From the NCBI RefSeq assembly GCF_019336435.1, contig NZ_JAHWXQ010000001.1:372001-436000 (forward strand): a DNA stretch of 64,000 bases, given 5' to 3'. Origin of the DNA: Pontibacter populi. Its GTDB lineage: Bacteria > Bacteroidota > Bacteroidia > Cytophagales > Hymenobacteraceae. The position numbers and the translations under genes were made by a program. Under the pieces are notes generated by a model that worked only from the letters and a program-made list of their open reading frames with translations, did not search any database and was not told where the DNA came from. Shown in pieces: positions 17,368-26,037 of the stretch (positions are counted from its first letter, which is position 1; every line of letters starts with the position of its first letter).

Positions 17368-19047
17368 TTACAGTGAAAGCAACTCCTTTGCACTTTGATA
17401 TGCATTGGCGCTCGGGTTTGCACCGGCTATCATGTGGGCGATCTCGTTCACACGCTCTTCTTCGTTCAGTTGCTTAATGCGGCTTATCGTTCTGTCTTCG
17501 CGGTCCTCTTTGTAAACAAAGTAATGGTAATCGCCTTGCGCGGCAATTTGCGGCAAGTGCGAAATAGCGATAATTTGGTGTTTCTGCGCCATTTGCTGCA
17601 TCATACGACCAACTTTTACGGCCACTTCACCTGATATACCTGTATCGATCTCATCGAAAACTATAGTTGGCAACGCCGTTTTATCGGCCAGCATATATTT
17701 CACGCTCAGCATTAACCTGGAGAATTCACCACCTGAGGCAGCTTTTACCAGCGTTTGCGGCTGGGCGCCTTTGTTGGCACTGAACAGAATACTGATCTCA
17801 TCGGTACCCGTGGCGGTAGGTTGTGCTTCTTTGTGCTGAATAACAATGCGCGCATTCGGCATGCCCAGGTCAGCTACCAGATTGTGAAGTTCCTGCTCAA
17901 ACTTGGCAAAGGATGACTGTCTTCTGTCAGATAACTCTTTCGCTTTTTTCAGAACATCCTGGTACGCAGCGTCCATTTCCTTTTTGGTTTTGGCAATGGC
18001 GTTATCCAGGTTCAGCACATTCCCAACTTTGTTTGCCAGCTCATCCTGAATAGCCAACAACTCGGCTATAGTTTGCACCTGGTGCTTGCGCTGCAAAGTA
18101 TAGATCATGTTCAGGCGCTCCTGTACTTCCAGGGTGCGCTGAGGATCAGCTTCGGTTCTGCGCTCAGCATCTTCCAGCTCACCGGCAATATCGTTTAGCT
18201 CAATCAGGGCACTTTCGGCGCGGGTACGCAGCTCATCATATTTAGACGAGAACTGCGAAAGCTGACCAATTAAATAAGCTGTATCTTTTAACGCAGAGGT
18301 AATATTAAAGTCAGATTCTGTGAGGCTTTGCACAGCCTGCGTCAGTTTCAGTTTAATATCTTCGGCATTTTCCAGTTGCTTCAGTTCTTCTTCCAGAGTT
18401 TCCTGCTCGTCTGCTTCCAGTTTCGCCTCATCAAATTCATTCAGCAAAAAGGTATTGTAATCGAGCTCTTTCTGCGACTGGGCCAACTGGTCCTCCAGCT
18501 TTTTGTACTCTGACTCCAGCTTTTTATAGCCTCGGTAGGTTTCGCTATAAGCCTTCAGGTACGATAGGTTGCCGGCATAAATATCCAGCGAGGTATTGCC
18601 TGCATAAATATCCAGGATGTTCAGCTGATAGCTGGTGTCTCCTAACTGCAACGTATCGTGCTGCGAGTGCACGTCCATCAGGTTTTCCCCGATTTTACGG
18701 ATCACATCCAAGGTAACAGGTGTGTCGTTCACAAAGGCTCGGCTCTTACCACTTGGGCTTATCTCGCGGCGCAGGATGCAGGTATTGTCAAAATCCAGGT
18801 CTTCGGCAGAAAAAACTTCCTGCAGGTTGTACTGCGAGATATCAAAAACGCCTTCTATTACACATTTCTGTTCCTGGTTAAAAAGCAGTTTGGTATCGGC
18901 ACGGTTACCCAGCAGCAAGCCAATGGCTCCCAGCATGATAGATTTACCTGCACCGGTCTCACCGGTAATAATGTTCAGCACCGGAGACGGATGCATTTCC
19001 AGCTGCTCAATTAAGGCGTAATTTTTTATTTTAAGGTCAATCAGCAT
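17368..19047 (-). CDS. recN: DNA repair protein RecN
   Basis: 559 residues, SMC-like ATPase of double-strand break repair. Walker A I-T-G-E-T-G-A-G-K-S at about 28-37, a long central coiled coil (about 150-360) rich in Glu/Lys/Gln, the ABC signature A-S-G-G-E-F-S-R-L-M-L near 445, and Walker B L-P-T-I-V-F-D-E-I-D-T-G near 475 followed by the H-loop I-S-H-L-P-Q. Start ATG at 19045-19047. It lies 3 bp downstream of the small protein gene at 19051-19281, so the two are very probably one transcript. Confidence 0.96.
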   Translation of the reverse strand: MLIDLKIKNYALIEQLEMHPSPVLNIITGETGAGKSIMLGAIGLLLGNRADTKLLFNQEQKCVIEGVFDISQYNLQEVFSAEDLDFDNTCILRREISPSGKSRAFVNDTPVTLDVIRKIGENLMDVHSQHDTLQLGDTSYQLNILDIYAGNTSLDIYAGNLSYLKAYSETYRGYKKLESEYKKLEDQLAQSQKELDYNTFLLNEFDEAKLEADEQETLEEELKQLENAEDIKLKLTQAVQSLTESDFNITSALKDTAYLIGQLSQFSSKYDELRTRAESALIELNDIAGELEDAERRTEADPQRTLEVQERLNMIYTLQRKHQVQTIAELLAIQDELANKVGNVLNLDNAIAKTKKEMDAAYQDVLKKAKELSDRRQSSFAKFEQELHNLVADLGMPNARIVIQHKEAQPTATGTDEISILFSANKGAQPQTLVKAASGGEFSRLMLSVKYMLADKTALPTIVFDEIDTGISGEVAVKVGRMMQQMAQKHQIIAISHLPQIAAQGDYHYFVYKEDREDRTISRIKQLNEEERVNEIAHMIAGANPSANAYQSAKELLSL

Positions 19048-19050
19048 ACA

Positions 19051-19281
19051 CTAAAAGGCCGCTTCTAAGTCGTAAATAATTTCTTGAATCTGATCTGTGG
19101 GCAATACATGTTTGCTTCTGCGCATATCCAGCACGGTAATGTTTTCAGGAGAAATCTGTAAAACCTTACCAGCCAGTACTACCCTGCTGCGCAACACTAC
19201 TTGCACTGCCGGTCGTTCCAACAGCTCTAAAGTATGTTGGTCAAGCTTGGTTCCGGAAATACGAATCTGGCGTTTGCCCAT
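19051..19281 (-). CDS. small conserved-looking protein with Sm/Hfq-like pattern
   Basis: 76 residues, MGKRQIRISGTKL at the start. The middle reads V-V-L-R-S-R-V-V-L-A-G-K-V-L ... I-T-V-L-D-M-R-R-S-K-H-V-L-P-T-D-Q-I-Q-E-I-I-Y-D. The order (strand, turn with L-x-G-K-V, strand, strand with V-L-D, then H-V-L-P-x-x-x-I-x-E-I) resembles the Sm1/Sm2 layout of Hfq/LSm small beta-barrels, where 'L-x-G-x-V' and 'x-H-A-I-S-T-I' occupy the same places. That resemblance is my reading, not an identification; no sure family. Translationally coupled to recN (3-bp gap). Confidence 0.75.
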   Translation of the reverse strand: MGKRQIRISGTKLDQHTLELLERPAVQVVLRSRVVLAGKVLQISPENITVLDMRRSKHVLPTDQIQEIIYDLEAAF

Positions 19282-19361
19282 GTAAGTAAGTTGGCGAAAC
19301 TATAGTTTATCGCCTCCGTGAAGATACGTGGTTTATCCGAGATTTAGAACAAGTTGAAAAG

Positions 19362-20267
19362 TTAGCGCTTGAGTAATTGGTCGTACTTGGAGCGGTTGGT
19401 GGGGTCTGTTTCGGTAAGTAAAGTATAAGCTGCCTGTTTATCAGCCGGAGCAGCCATTTTAAACATATTCAGCAATTCATCAGACTTGGCCTCGAAGAAC
19501 GAACGAACTATAGCAGCGCCCGGTTTCTGCTTATTCAGCTTACTTACCTCCTGCAGCACTTCGAGCACTGTTTTGCGCGCCTTCTCCGGGTTCTCGGCCA
19601 TCATATCCAATCCCTGTCGGTGCATTTTATAGATACCCTCCCGGAAACCTGCGAATTGCGGATCCTGCAGGTTATCAACCAGCCAGTAGCGGTTACGGTT
19701 GCTATCGAAGGCTTTCCAGCCCGGGTAGTTAGCGCCTTGCGATGCCGCCAGGTTTACCACACTTCTGGCTTTATCAAAGGCCTGACCGCCACCCATTTTA
19801 CCAAAGCTGTCGTTATCCATCCCGATGATCAGGTAGGCATAAAAAGCCAGCATCGAGGTCAGGTTAGAACTATAGTTGTTATCGGCGTATTGCAGCAACT
19901 GGGCATTGTTGTACTCAAACATCCAGTCCTTATCTATAAAAGTGAACAGCGTGGATTCGTAACCTGTACCATACGCCGGCCTTACTGATACTACCTGCAC
20001 ATTTGCCCTGAAAATACCAATTTGTGGCATCTCGGTCAGGTTGATAAGCAGACGACACTTAATGCGTTCTTCAGCTCCGTAGGATTGGTTGCCCCAGCGC
20101 TGCGTATTCATCAGCTCTTCGATGCGGGTCTGCATTTCGGTAAACAGCTGCTTGTCCGTCGACTGTATCTGGTCGCTGTTCACGACTACATCGCATAGCA
20201 ATTCCTGGGCCTTCGCGCCAAGCGTAGCTATCGTTAGCATCACCAGCAAAAGTAGTTTCTTAGCCAT
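19362..20267 (-). CDS. DUF4835 family protein (secreted)
   Basis: 301 residues from the ATG at 20265-20267, chosen over an upstream in-frame TTG (20285) because it opens a clean signal peptide, MAKKLLLLVMLTIATLGAKA, cleaved before Q-E-L. The mature protein begins E-L-L-C-D-V-V-V-N-S-D-Q-I-Q and has N-L-T-S-M-L-A-F-Y-A-Y-L-I-I-G-M-D and F-D-K-A-R-S-V-V-N-L-A hallmarks of DUF4835, a Bacteroidota-only periplasmic family of unknown function found between coaBC and recN. The start overlaps the end of the coaB frame by 8 bp, indicating coupled translation. Confidence 0.9.
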   Translation of the reverse strand: MAKKLLLLVMLTIATLGAKAQELLCDVVVNSDQIQSTDKQLFTEMQTRIEELMNTQRWGNQSYGAEERIKCRLLINLTEMPQIGIFRANVQVVSVRPAYGTGYESTLFTFIDKDWMFEYNNAQLLQYADNNYSSNLTSMLAFYAYLIIGMDNDSFGKMGGGQAFDKARSVVNLAASQGANYPGWKAFDSNRNRYWLVDNLQDPQFAGFREGIYKMHRQGLDMMAENPEKARKTVLEVLQEVSKLNKQKPGAAIVRSFFEAKSDELLNMFKMAAPADKQAAYTLLTETDPTNRSKYDQLLKR

Positions 20268-20928
20268 GTAGTCTTTCCCAAACAAGGTTTACGAGATCCT
20301 GTGCCACTTCAGTCTTTTGCTTTAATTCAAAAGCAGTGGTTTTGCCAGGTTCTATAATAGTAATTTTATTGGTATCGTGTTTAAAACCGGCGCCTTCATC
20401 ACGCAGCGAATTCAGCACGATCATATCCAGGTTCTTTTTCTTTAGCTTTTCCGCAGCGTTGGCACTTTCGTTATCCGTTTCCAAAGCAAACCCTACTGAG
20501 AATTGCCCCGGCTTTTTCTGTTTGCCTACGGTCGCCGCTATATCAACGTTCTTAACAAGCTCTATCGTGAGTTCGTTGCCTGCTTTCTTTATTTTTTTAT
20601 CTGCAACTACCTTTGGCTTATAGTCTGCTACGGCGGCAGCATAAACTAAAATATCTGCTGCATCAGCATGGGCCAGCACGGCTGCATACATTTCATCAGC
20701 ACTTGTTACCGGTAATACTTTTATAGTTGGGGTAGTTGTTTTCTGGTTGGTCGGGCCCGATACTAAGATTACATCAGCACCCTTTCCCGCAAATTCCTCC
20801 GCAATCGCAAAACCCATTTTGCCAGTTGAGTGATTCCCGATAAACCGTACCGGGTCAATGGCTTCGTAGGTTGGGCCTGCAGTAAGCAGTACGGTTTTGC
20901 CTTTAAACGATCTTTCCTTCACGGGCAA
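20260..20928 (-). CDS. coaB: phosphopantothenate-cysteine ligase (CoaB half of a split CoaBC)
   Basis: 222 codons open. It joins 4'-phosphopantothenate to cysteine with CTP in coenzyme A synthesis. K-T-V-L-L-T-A-G-P-T-Y-E-A-I-D-P-V-R-F-I-G-N-H-S-T-G-K-M-G starts the CoaB domain, with the dimer/CTP elements A-A-V-A-D-Y-K-P and F-A-L-E-T. The frame has no ATG start: the first possible codons are TTG (20926-20928) and GTG. The CoaC frame overlaps it by 26 bp, in a different phase, at a run of six T. Either a frameshift has split a fused coaBC, or this half starts from TTG/GTG by coupling. Confidence 0.85.
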   Translation of the reverse strand: MPVKERSFKGKTVLLTAGPTYEAIDPVRFIGNHSTGKMGFAIAEEFAGKGADVILVSGPTNQKTTTPTIKVLPVTSADEMYAAVLAHADAADILVYAAAVADYKPKVVADKKIKKAGNELTIELVKNVDIAATVGKQKKPGQFSVGFALETDNESANAAEKLKKKNLDMIVLNSLRDEGAGFKHDTNKITIIEPGKTTAFELKQKTEVAQDLVNLVWERLHG

Positions 20929-21463
20929 AAAAGTTCTGAAGTACCTCCATTATTTCTTCGGGTTCTGCCAGTCGGCCCTGCCCTATTAGTCCGCTCGCCA
21001 GTTCGCCGTAGCCAGCTTCTATAATATAGTTGCCGTAGCCGCGCAGCTTCGTAAAATTGCTCTGCACAGCCGGGTGCTGGTACATATCCAGGTCCATGGC
21101 CGGCGCCACAAAAACAGGGCAACGTGCTGATAAATAAGTGGCTGAAAGCAGGTTATCGCAGAAGCCGTTGGCAAATTTGGCAACGGTGTTGGCACTGGCC
21201 GGGGCTACAACTATAGCATCGGCCCAAAGGCCAAGTTCCACGTGGTTGTTCCAGAGGCCGCCTTCTTCTTTTACAAAATGGGTAAGCACGGGCCGTTTAG
21301 AAAGTGTGGCCAGTGTGAGCGGGGTTATAAACTCAGAAGCAGAAGTGGTCAGGATAACCTGTACTTCTGCTTCTGCTTTTACGAGTTGGCGGACCAGCAA
21401 AGCTGCTTTATACGCAGCAATACTTCCGCAAACTCCCAGTATGATTTTCTTATGCCGGAGCAT
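20903..21463 (-). CDS. coaC: phosphopantothenoylcysteine decarboxylase (CoaC half of a split CoaBC)
   Basis: 186 residues. FMN-dependent decarboxylase of coenzyme A synthesis. K-K-I-I-L-G-V-C-G-S-I-A-A-Y-K-A opens the flavoprotein fold, V-V-A-P-A-S-A-N-T-V-A-K contains the N-T motif, and V-F-V-A-P-A-M-D-L-D-M-Y the conserved P-A-M-N/D-x-x-M element. The catalytic His is in W-N-N-H-V-E-L. It ends at a stop after the linker (F-A-R-E-G-K-I-V) just where fused CoaBC proteins continue into the ligase. Operon with rpoZ, 9 bp upstream. Confidence 0.88.
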   Translation of the reverse strand: MLRHKKIILGVCGSIAAYKAALLVRQLVKAEAEVQVILTTSASEFITPLTLATLSKRPVLTHFVKEEGGLWNNHVELGLWADAIVVAPASANTVAKFANGFCDNLLSATYLSARCPVFVAPAMDLDMYQHPAVQSNFTKLRGYGNYIIEAGYGELASGLIGQGRLAEPEEIMEVLQNFFAREGKIV

Positions 21464-21472
21464 GGGCCGCTA

Positions 21473-21802
21473 TTACAGCGTTTCTTCTGTAGCTTCGTCT
21501 TCTTCCGGGTTACGCAGGTACACTTTACCTTCCAGAAACTCCTCAATAGCAAGGCTGGTTGGCTTTGGCATACGCTCATAATATTTAGATATCTCGATCT
21601 GCTCACGGTTCTCGAACACTTCTTCCAGGTTATCTACAGTTGTAGCAAACTCGGCAAGCTTAGAATTCAATTCCTCTTTCAGCTTCACAGATATCTGGTT
21701 AGCTCTTTTAGAGATAACTGACACAGACATGTATACGTTACCGGTCTGCTCTGCAAAGTCGGCCATGTTGCGTGTTACGATTGATGATGGAACTGATGCC
21801 AT
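21473..21802 (-). CDS. rpoZ: RNA polymerase omega subunit
   Basis: 109 residues. Bacteroidota-type omega/RPB6-like subunit: S-I-V-T-R-N-M-A-D-F-A ... N-V-Y-M-S-V-S-V-I-S-K-R-A-N-Q-I-S, then P-K-P-T-S-L-A-I-E-E-F-L-E-G-K-V. Promotes polymerase assembly. The position between bamD (12 bp upstream) and coaBC (9 bp downstream) matches the order commonly seen in this phylum. Confidence 0.9.
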   Translation of the reverse strand: MASVPSSIVTRNMADFAEQTGNVYMSVSVISKRANQISVKLKEELNSKLAEFATTVDNLEEVFENREQIEISKYYERMPKPTSLAIEEFLEGKVYLRNPEEDEATEETL

Positions 21803-21814
21803 ATGTATAGTTAC

Positions 21815-22645
21815 TTAAGAATTTGCTTGAGTTGATTTTTCTGATTTGATTCTTTCGAGTTCTGCCAGTGTGTTGTCGTAAAACTGATTGGCACTACGCA
21901 TAAACTCACTTTCAGGATACTGGTCTGCAAAGGTCTGGTAAAAATCTACTACTTCGTAGTAACGTTCTTCCTGCTTTGACGGTACGCTCTCCTTTGCATA
22001 CTCGTACTGCGACTCTATCTTCATGTAAGCGGCTTCTTCAGCGTAAGGCGAAGACGGATATTCTTTAATGAAGTTGTCAAGTGCCACTACAGCTGCTTTA
22101 TAATAGCGGATCTTATAGTATAGTTTCGCGCTGTCGAATGCTTTCCTATCTAATTTAATGCTCAGGTTTTCCAGTATCTTATTTGCCTCTTCGGTGTATT
22201 CACTCTCCGGGTAACGGATCATAAATTCCTGAACTGACTCCATCGCTATTAACGTGCTCGCCTGGTCCTGCTCATAGTCCGGCGACTGGTTATACGACGA
22301 CTTTACCTGCATAAACATTGCCTTTTCAGCTTTCGGGCTACGCGGGTACGTGGTATAGAAGTTACGGAAATACGTTTCGCTAAGCAGGTAGTTGCCTAAC
22401 TCAAAGTTGGAGCTTGCCTGGTAAAAAAGGGCATCTTCAGCCTGTTCAGTACCTGTCAGTAAAGGTGCAACAGCATCCAGCAACTCACTTGCGCGGTAGT
22501 AATCGCCTTTTTCGTAATATTTTACAGCGGCGGCATACTTTTGCTGTACATCGTTGCTTTTCAGGAGCTTTTGATAATTGCTACAGCTGGCAGCCGTAAG
22601 CAACAGGGCCAAAAGCACAACGATATGGGAAAGTCTTTTCTTCAT
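21815..22645 (-). CDS. bamD: outer membrane assembly lipoprotein BamD
   Basis: 276 residues. A lipoprotein signal (L-L-L-T-A-A-S-C, Cys at about residue 21) is followed by S-N-Y-Q-K-L-L-K-S-N-D-V-Q-Q-K-Y-A-A-A and five TPR-like helical pairs (A-V-K-Y-Y-E-K-G-D-Y-Y-R-A-S-E-L-L-D; F-R-N-F-Y-T-T-Y-P-R-S-P-K-A-E-K-A-M-F; F-I-K-E-Y-P-S-S-P-Y-A-E-E-A). These match BamD, which with BamA inserts beta-barrels into the outer membrane. First gene of the rpoZ-coaBC-DUF4835 transcript. Confidence 0.93.
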   Translation of the reverse strand: MKKRLSHIVVLLALLLTAASCSNYQKLLKSNDVQQKYAAAVKYYEKGDYYRASELLDAVAPLLTGTEQAEDALFYQASSNFELGNYLLSETYFRNFYTTYPRSPKAEKAMFMQVKSSYNQSPDYEQDQASTLIAMESVQEFMIRYPESEYTEEANKILENLSIKLDRKAFDSAKLYYKIRYYKAAVVALDNFIKEYPSSPYAEEAAYMKIESQYEYAKESVPSKQEERYYEVVDFYQTFADQYPESEFMRSANQFYDNTLAELERIKSEKSTQANS

Positions 22646-22763
22646 GAACGGGCAAAATTATACAATATCCATATGATTTACAACTATGAATCGGGCCAAC
22701 TTAAATAAACCTGCGTCAGGTCGGCTATAGTTTTTCCAAACCTCACCCCTGCCTGGGGCTGGC

Positions 22764-24476
22764 TTACTTTTTAGCAGGCTTTTCGCGTTTTTTTTGCTGC
22801 GCTTTTGTCTGCTTTTTAGTTTTAGATTTACTTTTTGCTGCCGGTTTTGGCGCTACAGCTGCCCTTGGAGCAAAAATCTGCGGCTTGGTTGGCCGTAATT
22901 CCTGGTACCAGGTAAAGCCTTCCAGTTGTTTTTCTGTATCAGTCAGCTCATGCGGTGGTATGAAGCTGGCATCCGGATTTACGAGAAACGAGATTCTGTC
23001 CAGTTTATTTTCTGCAAACTTTAATACCATGTCACTACAGATGGCTTTGTTCATACCGGTGAGTGTGGTATCACCTTCCAGCGCAAAATAAATACTCTCC
23101 CCGTTCCCGTTCACATTAACGCGCTTCAGGTCGCCGTCTGTAAAATACGCTACCATATTGCGCCCTTTCACCTGGTTATAGTTCTTCAGGGTGTCTTCGG
23201 AGGCCATAAACGCATTGCTGTACATGTACATGCGATCGATGGTCTTGTTGCGGAGGTAAATATGAATGGTATCTGAAACCAGCTGGTTGTTTTCGCTCCA
23301 GAGCACCGGCTTCACGTTCATATGCATCACCGAGTCGGTACGGTTAAAGCTCAGCGAGTCGCATTTGCCCTGCAGGTCGTTCTTAAATATCTTTACATTG
23401 TTGTAAGCAAACAGCATACTTTTTGTACCAGGCCCCTTTGCTTCTCTGGATATCAGCGAATCAGCAGACAGGTATAAAGTATCGTTTTTCATGATGCTCT
23501 CCATCACCGGGCTGCCCGAAACTTTCGCCACGCCGCGGTCGCGCCAGTAGCGGCCTACCTGCCCCCGTATTGTAACATCATCTTTCAGCGACCTGAGCGA
23601 GACATTTTTCCGGGCTACACCATATCCTGTATTTTGGTCATAGTATAGTTCATCGCCTCCTAATCTGTACTCAGGCGTCAGGATGTAAGCATTTTTACCA
23701 AAGTTAGAGACCTTGGTCAGGGTGTTATAGCTTCCTTCTTCAGCATACAAATCACCCTTCTGCCCTTTAATCACCGTTGGCCCCAGGAAGTACACGATTT
23801 TACTATGGGTGTTATAGCGCATGTTCTCAGCCGTGATATTATAGTCTGCGGTAGTAACTTTAACGTTCTGCTGAAAGGTAAACTCTTTGGTGTTGGTATT
23901 GTAAGTTCCACGCCGGCTTTCCAGTCGGTTCTCCGGGTCTATGATAATACCACCTTCGGTATAGACAGCCGTTTTGTTGTTAAGGTTATAATCCAGGCTT
24001 GGCGTGGTGAGGTTCATGCGCGGGTCCTGCATCACCACATTGCCGGTCATGCGGGCAGTACGTTTGGTACCGTCATAAGTCGCATGGTCGCCGGTTATAG
24101 TCAGGGTATCCCCCTGTACAATGCGCACATTACTAAAGGCTTCCAGCACCTGCGTATTTCCGCCATACTGGTACACAGAGTCGGCGTACAGATATGTTTC
24201 GCGTTGCTTAAAGCGTACATTCCCGATCAGTTTATCTACACGTTGCCCGTTTATCAGGGTTCCGACAAGGTTATCAGCCCCGATCAGTTCTACCTTACCA
24301 TTTTGCTGCTGATTAGCAGGTTGCTGACGTGCAGGAGTTTGCTGTTGCCTTACCGGTTGCTGCTTTGCTGGCTGTTGTTTTGGCGCCTGCGGATCACGCT
24401 TAAGCGGCTGTTGCCCGAAAACTGTCAGCGTCAGGAAGGTAAAGACAATAGAAAACAGTAATTTTGTGTACTTCAT
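22764..24476 (-). CDS. OstA-like protein (LptA/LptD-type jellyroll)
   Basis: 570 residues from the ATG at 24474-24476. The frame extends 32 codons further up, but this ATG starts a proper signal peptide (MKYTKLLFSIVFTFLTLTVFG). After a Gln/Pro-rich linker (about 25-65), repeated OstA beta-turns appear: L-I-G-N-V-R-F-K-Q-R-E-T-Y-L-Y-A-D-S-V-Y, I-T-G-D-H-A-T-Y-D-G-T, M-T-G-N-V-V-M-Q-D-P, the layout of LptA-like LPS-transport proteins. The C-terminus is Lys-rich (K-S-K-S-K-T-K-K-Q-T-K). Probably a periplasmic LPS-bridge component; the larger size suits Bacteroidota homologues. Divergent from tilS. Confidence 0.85.
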   Translation of the reverse strand: MKYTKLLFSIVFTFLTLTVFGQQPLKRDPQAPKQQPAKQQPVRQQQTPARQQPANQQQNGKVELIGADNLVGTLINGQRVDKLIGNVRFKQRETYLYADSVYQYGGNTQVLEAFSNVRIVQGDTLTITGDHATYDGTKRTARMTGNVVMQDPRMNLTTPSLDYNLNNKTAVYTEGGIIIDPENRLESRRGTYNTNTKEFTFQQNVKVTTADYNITAENMRYNTHSKIVYFLGPTVIKGQKGDLYAEEGSYNTLTKVSNFGKNAYILTPEYRLGGDELYYDQNTGYGVARKNVSLRSLKDDVTIRGQVGRYWRDRGVAKVSGSPVMESIMKNDTLYLSADSLISREAKGPGTKSMLFAYNNVKIFKNDLQGKCDSLSFNRTDSVMHMNVKPVLWSENNQLVSDTIHIYLRNKTIDRMYMYSNAFMASEDTLKNYNQVKGRNMVAYFTDGDLKRVNVNGNGESIYFALEGDTTLTGMNKAICSDMVLKFAENKLDRISFLVNPDASFIPPHELTDTEKQLEGFTWYQELRPTKPQIFAPRAAVAPKPAAKSKSKTKKQTKAQQKKREKPAKK

Positions 24477-24601
24477 GTATTTCTTCTGACAAAAGACAAA
24501 AGATATATTGATAAAGGATAGTGTAATCATTTGTCTATCGTCTAACAATCTTCTGTCTGAACTATACTTCAAAATTAGGAAAAATTTACCAGCCGCTGCT
24601 T

Positions 24602-25930
24602 ATGCTACAGAAAGTTTCAGGTTTTATACAATCTCATACGCTTTGCCAGCCAGAGAGTAGAATATTAGCAGCCGTTAGTGGCGGAATAGACTCCGTAGTG
24701 CTTTGCGAAGTACTACACAAGCTTAAATACGATTTTGCCATAGCGCATTGTAATTTCGGGTTACGCCCCGAAGACGCAGAAGCGGACCAGGTATTCGTTA
24801 AGAAACTGGCTAAAAAATACGAGGTGCCCTTCTTTACCGAAAACTTTAACACGAAAGCTTTTGCCGAGCAGGAAAAACTTTCGATACAAATGGCTGCCCG
24901 CACGTTGCGATACCAGTGGTTTGAGCAGGTGCGCCAGCAGGAAGGCTACGACTACGTTGCCACCGCCCACCATAGCAACGACACAACCGAAACCATATTG
25001 CTGCACCTCACCAAAGGTACCGGCATTGCAGGTTTGCACGGTATTCCGCCTAAAAATGGCTACATCATCCGCCCGATGCTTTCAGTTACCAAAGATGATA
25101 TTTTTGAACTGGTAACCGAACGTAAACTGATCTGGCGCGAGGACGTATCGAATGAAACTACCAAGTACCAGCGCAACAAGATCCGTCACGAAGTTATTCC
25201 GGTGCTGAAAGAGATCAACCCGAACCTGGAAGAAACCATGCAGCACACGGCCGAGCGCGTAAGCCACGCCGAAACTATAGTTGCCGCTTATATTGAAAAC
25301 CTGCGTGAGCAAAGTGTGAAAGAAGCTGAGGATGCCTGGTATATTTCGCTGGTGCCGCTGCAAAACGCTACTGGCCTACCGGTTGTGCTACACGAATTGC
25401 TCCGCCCGTTCAACTATAGTTATAGCGTGGTGCTGGAGTTAGTAGATGCGCTGGAGGGTATTTCAGGTAAGCAATTCGACTCACCAACCCATACGCTGGT
25501 AAAAGACCGCGACCAACTGGTAATTACGCCGCGCAACCTGAGCAGCTTCGGCAGCATACTTATACAGGAGGGCGACACAACCGTGGAGGCCGGCAATCAG
25601 ACTTTTAACATAAAGTATATAGATGCTGCCAACTATAAACTGAACACCAAACCCTTTGTAGCAGCACTGGATGCGGAGCAACTCAGATTTCCGCTGAAGC
25701 TGCGTAGCTGGCAGGAAGGCGACTGGTTTGTGCCGCTGGGCATGAACGGAAAGAAAAAGATAAGCGATTTCCTGATCGACAGGAAAGTACCGGCCAACCT
25801 TAAATCTCAAACCCTAGTATTAGTATCCGACCAGTCTATCGCCTGGATCGTGAACCAGCGCCTGGATAACCGCTTTAAGGTAACAGATAAGACCGAAAAA
25901 GTGGTAGAGATAAGCCTGGCCCCACGATAG
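24602..25930 (+). CDS. tilS: tRNA(Ile)-lysidine synthetase
   Basis: 442 residues. Converts C34 of tRNA-Ile(CAU) to lysidine using ATP and lysine. The PP-loop A-A-V-S-G-G-I-D-S-V-V-L is at about 22-33, A-H-C-N-F-G-L-R is downstream, and A-T-A-H-H-S-N-D-T-T-E-T-I-L-L follows, typical of TilS. The C-terminal domain contains L-K-L-R-S-W-Q-E-G-D-W-F-V-P-L-G-M-N-G-K-K-K-I-S-D-F, the TilS tRNA-binding region. Normal length. Starts on the strand opposite the OstA-like gene with about 125 bp between the two ATGs. Confidence 0.96.
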   Translation: MLQKVSGFIQSHTLCQPESRILAAVSGGIDSVVLCEVLHKLKYDFAIAHCNFGLRPEDAEADQVFVKKLAKKYEVPFFTENFNTKAFAEQEKLSIQMAARTLRYQWFEQVRQQEGYDYVATAHHSNDTTETILLHLTKGTGIAGLHGIPPKNGYIIRPMLSVTKDDIFELVTERKLIWREDVSNETTKYQRNKIRHEVIPVLKEINPNLEETMQHTAERVSHAETIVAAYIENLREQSVKEAEDAWYISLVPLQNATGLPVVLHELLRPFNYSYSVVLELVDALEGISGKQFDSPTHTLVKDRDQLVITPRNLSSFGSILIQEGDTTVEAGNQTFNIKYIDAANYKLNTKPFVAALDAEQLRFPLKLRSWQEGDWFVPLGMNGKKKISDFLIDRKVPANLKSQTLVLVSDQSIAWIVNQRLDNRFKVTDKTEKVVEISLAPR

Positions 25931-26037
25931 AAAGTATGCATAAAGAATAACTATACTTTACGGGCTTTTAACAATAGATTTTTCTAATTTTACCGGAAGT
26001 AACCGAATTCTCAAACTAACATAAAGTATATCCGATA

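Noticed and set aside
20927..20932. Programmed frameshift at the coaBC T-run
   Set aside because: The run of six T is short and lacks a downstream stimulator I can see; an indel or restart is simpler. Kept only as an alternative in the finding.
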